DNA of 64,000 nucleotides from the NCBI RefSeq assembly GCF_003989135.1, contig NZ_RYZZ01000015.1:62001-126000 (forward strand), written 5' to 3'. Numbering within the stretch: position 1 is the stretch's first letter; each line of letters opens with the position of its first letter. This document shows positions 57,178-64,000 of this stretch, in pieces. The position numbers were made by a program, and so were the translations under genes. Under the pieces are notes generated by a model. It was given only the letters and a program-made list of their open reading frames with translations. It had not been told where the DNA came from and did not search any database. This DNA comes from Peribacillus cavernae (GTDB taxonomy: Bacteria; Bacillota; Bacilli; Bacillales; DSM-1321).

Positions 57178-59010
57178 TTGAATGATTTAATCATTACAAA
57201 GAGTACGTGGAAGCGTTTTGTGGATGAGGGAATTTTGGATACTTCCAGGCTTTCCAACAGAATTATAGAGTCGTGGTACCGGTCTAAAAAAAATAATGTA
57301 AACCCTTATCTTGAAAAAGGGTCTCATCTTTTAAGCTATGAGGATCTTTTGAAAAAAAGAAAAGAAAATAATCGCTTATTACAGTTGGCAAGTCCTTATA
57401 TTCATTCGTTGGACGGATTTTTAAAAGGAACAGGAACAATCCTCATTTTAACAGATTCAGAAGGGCATGTATTAAAGGGACATGGAGAAGATAAAACTAT
57501 CCAATTCGCAAGGGATTTCAATATAATTAATGGACAATGGAATGAAAAAGAGCTTGGGACGAATGCAATCGGTACTGCCTTGGAAATTAATGAACCTATT
57601 CACGTTGCTGGCGTAGAGCATTTTTCTGCAGCTTTTCATAACTGGACATGTTCCGCTGCGCCAATAAAAAATAACCAGGGTCAATTAGTAGGAGTTTTAG
57701 CTATTTCTACTACAAGAAAGCAGCATGATTTAAAGTTGCTTAGTATAGCCGTTTCAACAGCATATGCAATTGAACTACAATGGAAATTGCATCAAGAGAA
57801 TGAAAGGTTGGAACTGCTTCAAGCATCTTATAACAAAATAGAGAGTAATAGGGAACAATCCATCATTATTTGTGATCGTGACGATTATTTCATTGCAGCA
57901 AGTTCTTCTATTATGGACATGATTAAGGATGAAATGAAAGAGTATAAAACGAATGTTTCTAAATTGGAGGAGATCGGCCTTAAGGAAAAGATTAGAATCC
58001 CTATTCACATGGATGGGAAATTATACGGATATGAAATCCATGTGGCAATAAAGAAAGATCATAAGATGCAGGCACATAATGGCAGCACTTTCAAGTTTGC
58101 TGGTGAAGAGGGGAAAAGCGAGCAGTTCGAACAAGTTATTAATGATTTGAAAAAAGCATCAAAAACAGACATTACAGTATACATACATGGCGAGAGCGGA
58201 ACAGGAAAAGAAATTACTGCTAAAACTATCCACTTGAATAGTAAAAGAAAAAATAAACCTTTCATTGTTATTAACTGTGGTAGTATTCCTGAACATCTTT
58301 TGGAAAGTGAATTATTTGGATATGAGGAAGGAGCTTTTACTGGAGCAAGAAAAAAAGGGCATAAAGGAAAGTTTGAACAGGCTGATGGTGGAACAATTTT
58401 TCTTGATGAAATAGGTGATATGCCCTTATCGATGCAGGTTGCTTTATTGCGTGTTTTGCAAGAAAAGGAAGTCGTTCCGATTGGGGGAAGCAAAGCAAGG
58501 GTTGTTGATGTTCGAATTATAACTGCAACAAATAAAAGATTAGAAATGCTGGTTGAAGAGGGGAAGTTTAGAAGAGATCTATTTTATCGTTTAAATGTTT
58601 TTAACATAAATCTTCCTCCACTAAGAGAGAGAAAGGCAGACATTTCAAGTTTGGTAGACCACTTTCTCAAAACAAAAGATTGGGATGTTAAATTTTCAGA
58701 TTATTTAATGGATTACCTTGTGAATTATCATTGGCCTGGAAATGTTCGCGAGCTTTTCAATGTTCTTGAAAAAATGAAAGTATTAGCCGAAGATGGCGAG
58801 CCTCAGCTTTCTCACTTTTCTCCTTATTTTCTTCATGGGAATCTGCTTACTAATTCTATTTCATTAAAAAACTATAAAAATAATGTGAAAGATAAAATGG
58901 TTATGGCATTGGAACAAGCAGAGGGAAATGTATCAAAAGCTGCGGAATTTATTGGTATGCCGATGAGTACATTTTATCGCAAATTACAAAAATATAAAAT
59001 ATCAAGGTGA
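57178..59010 (+). CDS. acoR: Sigma-54-dependent activator, AcoR-like
   Basis: 610 residues from TTG 57178 (GGGAG upstream). This start gives MNDLIITKSTWKRFVDEGIL, which lines up with the beginning of Bacillus AcoR; the open frame upstream is CoA-synthetase debris. N-terminal GAF-like sensor (NEKELGTNAIGTALEI, HFSAAFHNWTCSAAPI), AAA+ domain with GESGTGKE, GAFTGA and FLDEIGDMP, and a C-terminal Fis-type HTH (GNVSKAAEFIGMPMSTFYRK). It should activate the -24/-12 promoters of this island. In B. subtilis acoR directly follows acoL; here the LLM module intervenes. Confidence 0.9.
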   Translation: MNDLIITKSTWKRFVDEGILDTSRLSNRIIESWYRSKKNNVNPYLEKGSHLLSYEDLLKKRKENNRLLQLASPYIHSLDGFLKGTGTILILTDSEGHVLKGHGEDKTIQFARDFNIINGQWNEKELGTNAIGTALEINEPIHVAGVEHFSAAFHNWTCSAAPIKNNQGQLVGVLAISTTRKQHDLKLLSIAVSTAYAIELQWKLHQENERLELLQASYNKIESNREQSIIICDRDDYFIAASSSIMDMIKDEMKEYKTNVSKLEEIGLKEKIRIPIHMDGKLYGYEIHVAIKKDHKMQAHNGSTFKFAGEEGKSEQFEQVINDLKKASKTDITVYIHGESGTGKEITAKTIHLNSKRKNKPFIVINCGSIPEHLLESELFGYEEGAFTGARKKGHKGKFEQADGGTIFLDEIGDMPLSMQVALLRVLQEKEVVPIGGSKARVVDVRIITATNKRLEMLVEEGKFRRDLFYRLNVFNINLPPLRERKADISSLVDHFLKTKDWDVKFSDYLMDYLVNYHWPGNVRELFNVLEKMKVLAEDGEPQLSHFSPYFLHGNLLTNSISLKNYKNNVKDKMVMALEQAEGNVSKAAEFIGMPMSTFYRKLQKYKISR

Positions 59011-59036
59011 TAAGTGTAAATAACTTATCACTTTTT
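59007..59036 (+). terminator. acoR terminator
   Basis: GTGATAAGT (59007-59015) and ACTTATCAC (59023-59031), 7-nt loop, TTTTT after; overlaps the acoR stop. Near-copy of the hairpin at 53810. Confidence 0.85.
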
Positions 59037-59062
59037 GGTGTACCCAACAGTCACACAATCTA

Positions 59063-59079
59063 GGTGGTTCAAATCCACC
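59063..59079 (+). other. tRNA T-arm-like hairpin
   Basis: GGTGG-TTCAAAT-CCACC: 5-bp stem and 7-nt loop of T-arm type. No acceptor, anticodon arm or CCA end can be found around it, so it is not a tRNA gene; possibly a fragment or chance. Confidence 0.4.
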
Positions 59080-59216
59080 CAGTAACTTTACCCTTTAAAG
59101 TGCTGTAGCCGAAGTATAAATCCTCCCATAAACGAGAAGGATTGACAGGTTTTCCTATGACGGGGTATCTGAAAGGTCGGCAAGTATTTACCCGACTGGA
59201 CCAACATTCCTCGCCT

Positions 59217-59263
59217 TTTCTCACAAATTCTCACCTTTTCTCATAAATTCACATTTTTTCTTA
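59217..59263 (+). promoter_or_regulatory. Five-copy WTTCTYA array at exact 10-bp period (putative enhancer B)
   Basis: Copies at 59217 (TTTCTCA), 59227 (ATTCTCA), 59237 (TTTCTCA), 59247 (ATTCACA) and 59257 (TTTCTTA). Same copy number and spacing as array A and the same distance (about 266 bp) to its -24 element. Confidence 0.75.
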
Positions 59264-59526
59264 TATGACATCAGCTTTCTCAAACTTAGAAAAAACAAGC
59301 TTATATCATTAGTTGATACTAAATTTTATTTAGTTACTTTTCTAATAAATTAATTTATTTGATATCTGGAGTTAAGGGATTAATTTAGTTATTTGAAAAT
59401 GTGCTTGTTACAACACTAGGGCGAATTAAACATCTTAGTATTCTTCTTAATAAAAAAACAGACAAAAAAGTTACAAAAGATATTTCAAAAAAGTGAATTA
59501 GAGATTGGCATGGAGCTTATATAAAC

Positions 59527-59543
59527 TTGGCACAAATCCTGCA
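59527..59543 (+). promoter_or_regulatory. Sigma-54 promoter of LLM module B
   Basis: TTGGCACAAATCCTGCA: GG 59529-59530, GC 59541-59542, 10-bp spacing. Confidence 0.9.
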
Positions 59544-59588
59544 TATTACTTATATGAGTAACTAAAAAATACTAAAGGAGATGTTTCA

Positions 59589-60680
59589 ATGAAGTTAGGA
59601 ATGTTTTTACAGCCATCACATCCACCAGAAAGAAACCCTTATGATGCTACGGAATGGGATTTAGAGGTGATCCAATTGGCGGATCAATTAGGTTACAATG
59701 AGGCATGGATTGGAGAGCATTTCACTTCAACATGGGAGCCCATCCCAGCTCCTGACTTAATGATTGCTCAAGCTCTTAAATCTACGAAGCAAATCAAGCT
59801 TGCACCTGGTGCCCACCTGTTACCTTATCATCATCCAGTAGAATTAGCTCACCGAGTTGCCTATCTTGATCACCTTGCCCAAGGACGATTAATTCTAGGA
59901 ATAGGTGCAGGGGCGATGCCAACTGATTATGAGACGTTTGATGTTGATGGTAAAAATGGAGAAAATAGAAAGATGACAGCGGAAGCACTAGAAATTATGC
60001 TGAAATTTTGGAAAGAAAAAGAACCCTTTGAATTTAAAGGAAAGTATTGGAACGCAAATAAAGTAAAGGGCAATGACATCTTAAAACCACATATGGAACC
60101 TTACCAAAAACCTCATCCGCCAATTGGTGTAACTGGACTTAGTCCAGGTTCAGAAACTTTAAAAATGGCAGGAGAAAAGGGATTTATTCCAATGAGTCTT
60201 GGAAATAACCTCGAGTATATTGCTAGTCACTGGAAGGATGTCGAAGAAGGGGCAAAAAGAAGCGGAAGAAACCCGCAACGCAGCGAGTGGAGAATTACAC
60301 GTGATGTGTTTGTGGCAGATACCGATGAGGAAGCACTTGAAGGATCATTAAATTCTATGATGGGTAGACATTATCGTGAATATTATTTACCTCTGTTTAG
60401 ACTCCTTGGAGGAGTTTCAGTATTTAAACATGAAAGTTCCGTAGAGGATAATGAAATTACAGCAGAATATGTTGCAAAACATAACTGGTTGGTCGGTTCA
60501 CCCGAAACGGTTGCAAATAAATTTGCAGATCTTTATGAGAAGGTTGGCGGTTTCGGAACTTTACTTGTAGTTAGCTACGATTATAGTGAAGAACCTGAAG
60601 CGTGGAAAAAATCAATGCGTTTATTAAAGGAGGAAGTACTGCCAAGAGTGGAAAAAAGATTATCAAAAGTAACAATATAA
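59589..60680 (+). CDS. LLM-class flavin-dependent monooxygenase B
   Basis: 363 residues, same length as monooxygenase A and differing from it at only 8 of the first 60 residues; all luciferase-like motifs are shared (GEHFTSTWEPIPAPD, LAPGAHLLPYHHPVELAHR, LGIGAGAMPTDYETF). RBS AAAGGAG. No intact flavin reductase follows, so it presumably uses the reductase of module A or the NfrA-type enzyme. A recent duplicate that may have changed substrate range. Confidence 0.88.
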   Translation: MKLGMFLQPSHPPERNPYDATEWDLEVIQLADQLGYNEAWIGEHFTSTWEPIPAPDLMIAQALKSTKQIKLAPGAHLLPYHHPVELAHRVAYLDHLAQGRLILGIGAGAMPTDYETFDVDGKNGENRKMTAEALEIMLKFWKEKEPFEFKGKYWNANKVKGNDILKPHMEPYQKPHPPIGVTGLSPGSETLKMAGEKGFIPMSLGNNLEYIASHWKDVEEGAKRSGRNPQRSEWRITRDVFVADTDEEALEGSLNSMMGRHYREYYLPLFRLLGGVSVFKHESSVEDNEITAEYVAKHNWLVGSPETVANKFADLYEKVGGFGTLLVVSYDYSEEPEAWKKSMRLLKEEVLPRVEKRLSKVTI

Positions 60681-60713
60681 CTCTTTCTTGATTAGGTTGT
60701 TATTTATTAATGA

Positions 60714-60848
60714 AACATAAAAGGTAAGAACGATGTCACAGGAATTGCTGAAAAAGCAAGTCCTCAGGTGGGTATCTTTCACATCCCAGAGCCTCTTAAT
60801 TACTTCACTGTAAACACTTTAATTTATGAATTAAATAGATTTTTATAA
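60714..60848 (+). pseudogene. Gene remnant between monooxygenase B and SDR
   Basis: 44-codon frame after TGA, reading KNDVTGIAEKASPQVGIFHI then PEPLNYFTVNTLIYELNRFL before TAA. The sequence looks like real protein C-terminus but has no start or RBS. I do not recognise the family. It occupies the place of the flavin reductase in module A, but there is no visible similarity to it. Confidence 0.4.
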
Positions 60849-60866
60849 AATAGAGGAGGGACTATA

Positions 60867-61649
60867 ATGAGTTTTTCTGGAAAAGTTGTTGTTGTTACAG
60901 GTGCAGCTGGGGGAATTGGTAAAGAAACAGTTAAGGCTTTCGTTGAACAAGAAGCAAAGGTCGTTTTAGTTGATTTGGAACAAGATACGTTAGAATCTAC
61001 AGCAAAAGATTTAAATCTAATAGAAGGAGAGTACTTATTAGTTGCAGCAGATGTTACGAAAGAAGCAGACGTAGAAGGGTATGTGACAAAAACAAAAGAA
61101 ACCTTCGGACGAATTGACGTTTTTTTTAACAATGCAGGTATAGAGGGAAAGATTGTACCGCTTACTGATTATCCTTCGGATGTATTTGAATCTGTGTTAA
61201 ACGTAAATGTTATGGGAGTTTTTTATGGATTAAAACATGTACTTCGAGTCATGAGTGACCAGAAATCCGGATCGGTTATTAATACATCTTCTATCTCCGG
61301 CTTAAATGGAATAGCTGGTGTTAGTGCTTATATTGCGTCTAAACACGCTGTTAACGGTTTAACAAAAACAGCTGCATTAGAAATGGCCCCGTACGGAGTT
61401 CGAGTTAATAATATTAATCCATCTACTGTAGACACAAGAATAATGCGCACTTTTGAAAGTGCCGCTGCACCCGATGATGTTGCAGCTGCTAGAGAGGCAT
61501 TTACTCAGGCCATTCCACTCGCCCGCTATGGGAAGCCAGAGGATATTGCGAACTTAGTGCTGTTTTTGGCTTCGGACAAGTCCTCTTTTATTACTGGTAC
61601 AGACCATAGAATTGATGGAGGACAATTAGCAGGAGTAAGAGGATATTGA
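60867..61649 (+). CDS. Short-chain dehydrogenase/reductase (module B)
   Basis: 260 residues behind GAGGAGGG. TGAAGGIGKETVKAF, NNAGIEG, VINTSSISGLNG, YIASKHAVNGLTK and DHRIDGGQ: a complete classical SDR. Probably oxidises an alcohol produced in the pathway. It is followed by a terminator, so it ends the module B transcript. Confidence 0.88.
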   Translation: MSFSGKVVVVTGAAGGIGKETVKAFVEQEAKVVLVDLEQDTLESTAKDLNLIEGEYLLVAADVTKEADVEGYVTKTKETFGRIDVFFNNAGIEGKIVPLTDYPSDVFESVLNVNVMGVFYGLKHVLRVMSDQKSGSVINTSSISGLNGIAGVSAYIASKHAVNGLTKTAALEMAPYGVRVNNINPSTVDTRIMRTFESAAAPDDVAAAREAFTQAIPLARYGKPEDIANLVLFLASDKSSFITGTDHRIDGGQLAGVRGY

Positions 61650-61725
61650 CATTGATCGAAAAAAATATTAGGTAAGCGATCACACTTTTTATATAGCCAC
61701 AAATTGAACATAGTATCAGTATTAA

Positions 61726-61762
61726 ATAAAAGGAATGGGTATCAAACATTCCTTTTATTTAC
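61726..61762 (+). terminator. Terminator of LLM module B
   Basis: AAAAGGAATG (61728-61737) pairs with CATTCCTTTT (61747-61756), followed by ATTT. Confidence 0.85.
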
Positions 61763-61800
61763 GCTTAATCAATTCTTATTTCAAACTTTTATTTTTTTTA

Positions 61801-62040
61801 ACAACTTCACAAGAAGCAATTCCAGGACTAGTTAACCAATGGACCCAACGTTTCTCAAAGGCTCCTACTGGCCAAATCGGAATGATGAAAAAAGCCATAA
61901 GCCAAAGTATCGGAGAATCAATGGAGAGATCAGTAGATTATCATCGATATATAACTGCATTAATGTACCAAACACAAGACCACGATGAGGGGAAGAAGGC
62001 ATTTTTTGAGAAAAGGGAACCTCATTTTATTGGGAAATGA
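61801..62040 (+). pseudogene. Remnant of enoyl-CoA hydratase/isomerase, C-terminal end
   Basis: About 80 codons: GLVNQWTQRFSKAPTGQIGM, then KKAISQSIGESMERSVDYH, TQDHDEGKKAFFEKREPHFIGK. This is the C-terminal helical part of the crotonase family (LVN, APTxAIGxxKxxxxxS, TxDxxEGxxAFxEKRxPxFxG). The catalytic N-terminal two thirds are missing. It sits after a terminator with no RBS, so it is dead. Confidence 0.8.
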
Positions 62041-62288
62041 TAAATGAACATCCAGGAAATGGGGATGAGATAATTTGAATAATAAAGCAGACATTATCCA
62101 TTTACCTGACTGTAAGAGCATTATCTCCCAAGTAATATGTAAAAGAATATGAGAAAGATCTACTGTCTTACTTATCAAATATTTGGTATTATAATAAAAG
62201 GTCAGAAATTTGTCATTTTTTAATTTATTATCAAAAGAACATTATCATTTTAGTTATCCAACTCTCTAGAATATGTGAGGTGATTATC

Positions 62289-63902
62289 TTGAAAGGTGAG
62301 TATTCATACAAAGAATTGTATAACAAATGGGAGAAATTTATCAATGGCGGAAATGATTTGAACCACTTGAGAAAGGAAGTTGCGGAATCGTGGATTAATT
62401 GTCGTAAATTAAATGTAAACCCTTTCAAAAAGCCTCTTTTGTTAAATGAATCCGAAATAATAGAATTAATTAATAAAAATCGATATTTAATAGATATTGT
62501 TTCTCCATTTTTAAAATTAATTACCGATTTGATAAAAGAGACGAACTTTATATTTGTATTGACTGATAATAAAGGGAATGTTTTAGATGTTAGGGGGGAT
62601 AAAGAAGTAGTCAATCATGCGAAAAAGAGTAATTTTGAAATAGGTGCAAACCGTTCTGAAAGTGCAGGCACTAATGCAATCAGTCTAGCAATTAGCACAA
62701 ACAAACCAATCCAGCTTGGGGGTCCAGAGCATTATAACATACTTTTTCATCAATGGACTTGCACTTCAGCTCCGATACATGACATGAAAGGAAAGCTTAT
62801 TGGAGTTCTAACACTTTCGGGACATTTCTCGCTAAAACATACACATACTTTAGGGATGGTCGTATCACTGTCCAAAGCAATTGAGAAAGAATTATCATAT
62901 AAAGAAAAAATATTTGGTAAAGATAAATATATACGTAACTCTATGAGATGCAATTTTACTTTTGAAGACATTATCGGAAGAAGTAAGGCTATTCGATCTG
63001 CAATTGAGATGGCTAAAGTAGCATCAATGACAGACACAAGAATTGTAGTGGAAGGTGAAAGTGGTACAGGAAAAGAAATGTTTGTACAAGCAATACATAA
63101 TGCAAGTAGTAAAAGTGGTGGGCCCTTTGTAGCAGTTAATTGTGGCGCGATTCCTGATCAGCTAATCGAAAGTGAATTATTTGGTTACGATGACGGTGCA
63201 TTCACCGGGGCTAGAAAGGGAGGGAAACCCGGGAAATTTGAATTAGCAAATGGCGGAACCTTATTTTTAGATGAAATTAATAGTATGTCAGAAGATATGC
63301 AGGTTAAGTTACTTCGTGTTTTACAACAAAATGAGATAACCCGCGTCGGCGGTATAGATCCAATTCCAGTCAAGGTTAGAGTAATTGCGGCTTCCAATCA
63401 ACCGCTGGAAGCGTTAGTTGAAGAAAATGACTTTCGCAGAGATCTTTTTTATAGATTAGGAATTATTATGATTGAAGTGCCTCCTCTTCGTGAAAGAAAA
63501 GAAGACATTCCTGAATTGTTTACCCACCTGTTAAAAAAAATTTCAACCCAATTAGGGAAAAACAACCTCGATCATGATCCGACAATTTTATCCTATTTAA
63601 AATCTTATCATTGGCCGGGTAATATACGTGAGTTAGAAAATTATATAGAAAGAGCTGTGGTATTAGGGCAGGGCCAAAGACTATCTTTAGAACACTTTCC
63701 GAAAAAAGTGATGGAACAAATATTTTTGAAATGCAACCTGGAGTTAACGACTTTGGAAAAAGTAGAAAAAGAATCTATCAGAAAAGCACTTGAGGTTTAC
63801 GAGGGCAATATTTCAAAGACCTCCAAATTGCTAGGTATAACAAGAAAGACCTTATATAATAAGATAAAGGAATACAATTTAGAAAAAGATCAAATTGGTT
63901 GA
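62289..63902 (+). CDS. Sigma-54-dependent activator 2 (AcoR-related)
   Basis: 537 residues from TTG 62289 (GAGGTG upstream). GAF-like sensor with NRSESAGTNAISLAIS and HYNILFHQWTCTSAPIHD, AAA+ domain with GESGTGKE, GAFTGA, FLDEINSMS and the arginine finger region, and a C-terminal Fis HTH (GNISKTSKLLGITRKTLYNK). Shorter than AcoR between sensor and AAA+. It likely regulates module B or genes beyond the window. Confidence 0.92.
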   Translation: MKGEYSYKELYNKWEKFINGGNDLNHLRKEVAESWINCRKLNVNPFKKPLLLNESEIIELINKNRYLIDIVSPFLKLITDLIKETNFIFVLTDNKGNVLDVRGDKEVVNHAKKSNFEIGANRSESAGTNAISLAISTNKPIQLGGPEHYNILFHQWTCTSAPIHDMKGKLIGVLTLSGHFSLKHTHTLGMVVSLSKAIEKELSYKEKIFGKDKYIRNSMRCNFTFEDIIGRSKAIRSAIEMAKVASMTDTRIVVEGESGTGKEMFVQAIHNASSKSGGPFVAVNCGAIPDQLIESELFGYDDGAFTGARKGGKPGKFELANGGTLFLDEINSMSEDMQVKLLRVLQQNEITRVGGIDPIPVKVRVIAASNQPLEALVEENDFRRDLFYRLGIIMIEVPPLRERKEDIPELFTHLLKKISTQLGKNNLDHDPTILSYLKSYHWPGNIRELENYIERAVVLGQGQRLSLEHFPKKVMEQIFLKCNLELTTLEKVEKESIRKALEVYEGNISKTSKLLGITRKTLYNKIKEYNLEKDQIG

Positions 63903-64000
63903 ATCTGTAGTCTTTCATAAGAGAACGTTTGTCCGTACATTATGGAATCTCCCCTTGATTGTTTTTCTGAAAAAGGTAATAATAGAAATTATATTTTTAC

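Larger units (their letters stand above)
59011..59588. other. Intergenic control region of LLM module B
   Basis: 578 bp: terminator, an insertion-like stretch (about 59037-59205) absent from module A, a second five-copy phased array (59217-59263), AT-rich DNA and a sigma-54 promoter. Confidence 0.8.
61650..62288. other. Region between SDR and second activator
   Basis: 640 bp containing a terminator, an enoyl-CoA hydratase remnant (61801-62040), a non-coding stretch, and a TATAAT-like element at 62190-62195 with a weak -35, a possible promoter of the second activator. Confidence 0.6.

Noticed and set aside
59041-59100. Possible tRNA gene from the T-arm-like hairpin
   Set aside because: No anticodon arm, D-arm, acceptor stem or CCA end around it.

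Overview
The window looks like the chromosome of a low-GC, spore-former-type Bacillaceae bacterium (Bacillus, Neobacillus or Mesobacillus-like). Supporting features are an aa3-600 menaquinol oxidase operon (qoxABCD), a T-box leader in front of brnQ, a preQ1-I riboswitch in front of queF, a perfect PerR box at katA, TTG/GTG starts behind strong Shine-Dalgarno sequences, GltC- and AcoR-type regulators, and lipoproteins with LxxC lipoboxes.

Layout. 1-3.6 kb: 3' part of a LacI-family regulator, a palindromic operator, hxlAB (ribulose monophosphate pathway enzymes) and a beta-helix polysaccharide-active protein. 3.7-11.8 kb: HemD-like protein, coiled-coil protein, pRiA4b ORF-3-like protein, a 907-residue MBL/beta-CASP nuclease with a repeated C-terminal half, an unknown 142-residue protein, a Uma2 nuclease and RecQ. 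11.9-23.7 kb: gdhA divergent from a GltC-like regulator, katA, a quinone oxidoreductase, a YdcZ-type membrane protein, a substrate-binding protein interrupted by an in-frame TGA, an intergenic repeat field, a flavodoxin-like protein, brnQ with its Ile T-box, a DnaQ-type exonuclease. 23.9-35.2 kb: a TPR-dynamin GTPase, an amino-acid ABC binding protein and permease without an ATPase, small proteins, qoxABCD, a 44-residue protein, a decayed amino-acid binding protein, and queF.

35.2-64 kb is the accessory region of most interest: a catabolic island, all on the + strand, with three textbook -24/-12 (sigma-54) promoters (35468, 54161, 59527) and two sigma-54 enhancer-binding activators, one AcoR-like. 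The first transcription unit (35.8-47.8 kb) has an Fe-ADH, an SDR, two paralogous LivK-like binding proteins, livHMGF-type transporter genes, a Zn-ADH, an NfrA-type flavin reductase, a BudC-like acetoin/butanediol SDR and an aldehyde dehydrogenase. Then come another Zn-ADH and a complete acetoin-dehydrogenase-type complex (E1alpha, E1beta, E2, E3). Two near-duplicate modules follow. Each has a terminator, a five-copy array of a 7-bp motif at exact 10-bp spacing, a sigma-54 promoter, and a luciferase-like (LLM) flavin monooxygenase. The first also carries a flavin reductase and an alpha/beta hydrolase; the second carries an SDR. Decayed fragments of CoA-ligase and enoyl-CoA hydratase genes lie between them.

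Inferred joint function: import of a small organic substrate, oxygenation by FMNH2-dependent monooxygenases supplied by dedicated flavin reductases, possible ester hydrolysis, oxidation by several alcohol and aldehyde dehydrogenases, and thiamine-dependent cleavage of an acetoin-like diketone or ketol to acetyl-CoA plus aldehyde. The substrate cannot be read from the sequence. The phased repeat arrays upstream of both monooxygenase promoters are the best candidate here for an undescribed regulatory system.
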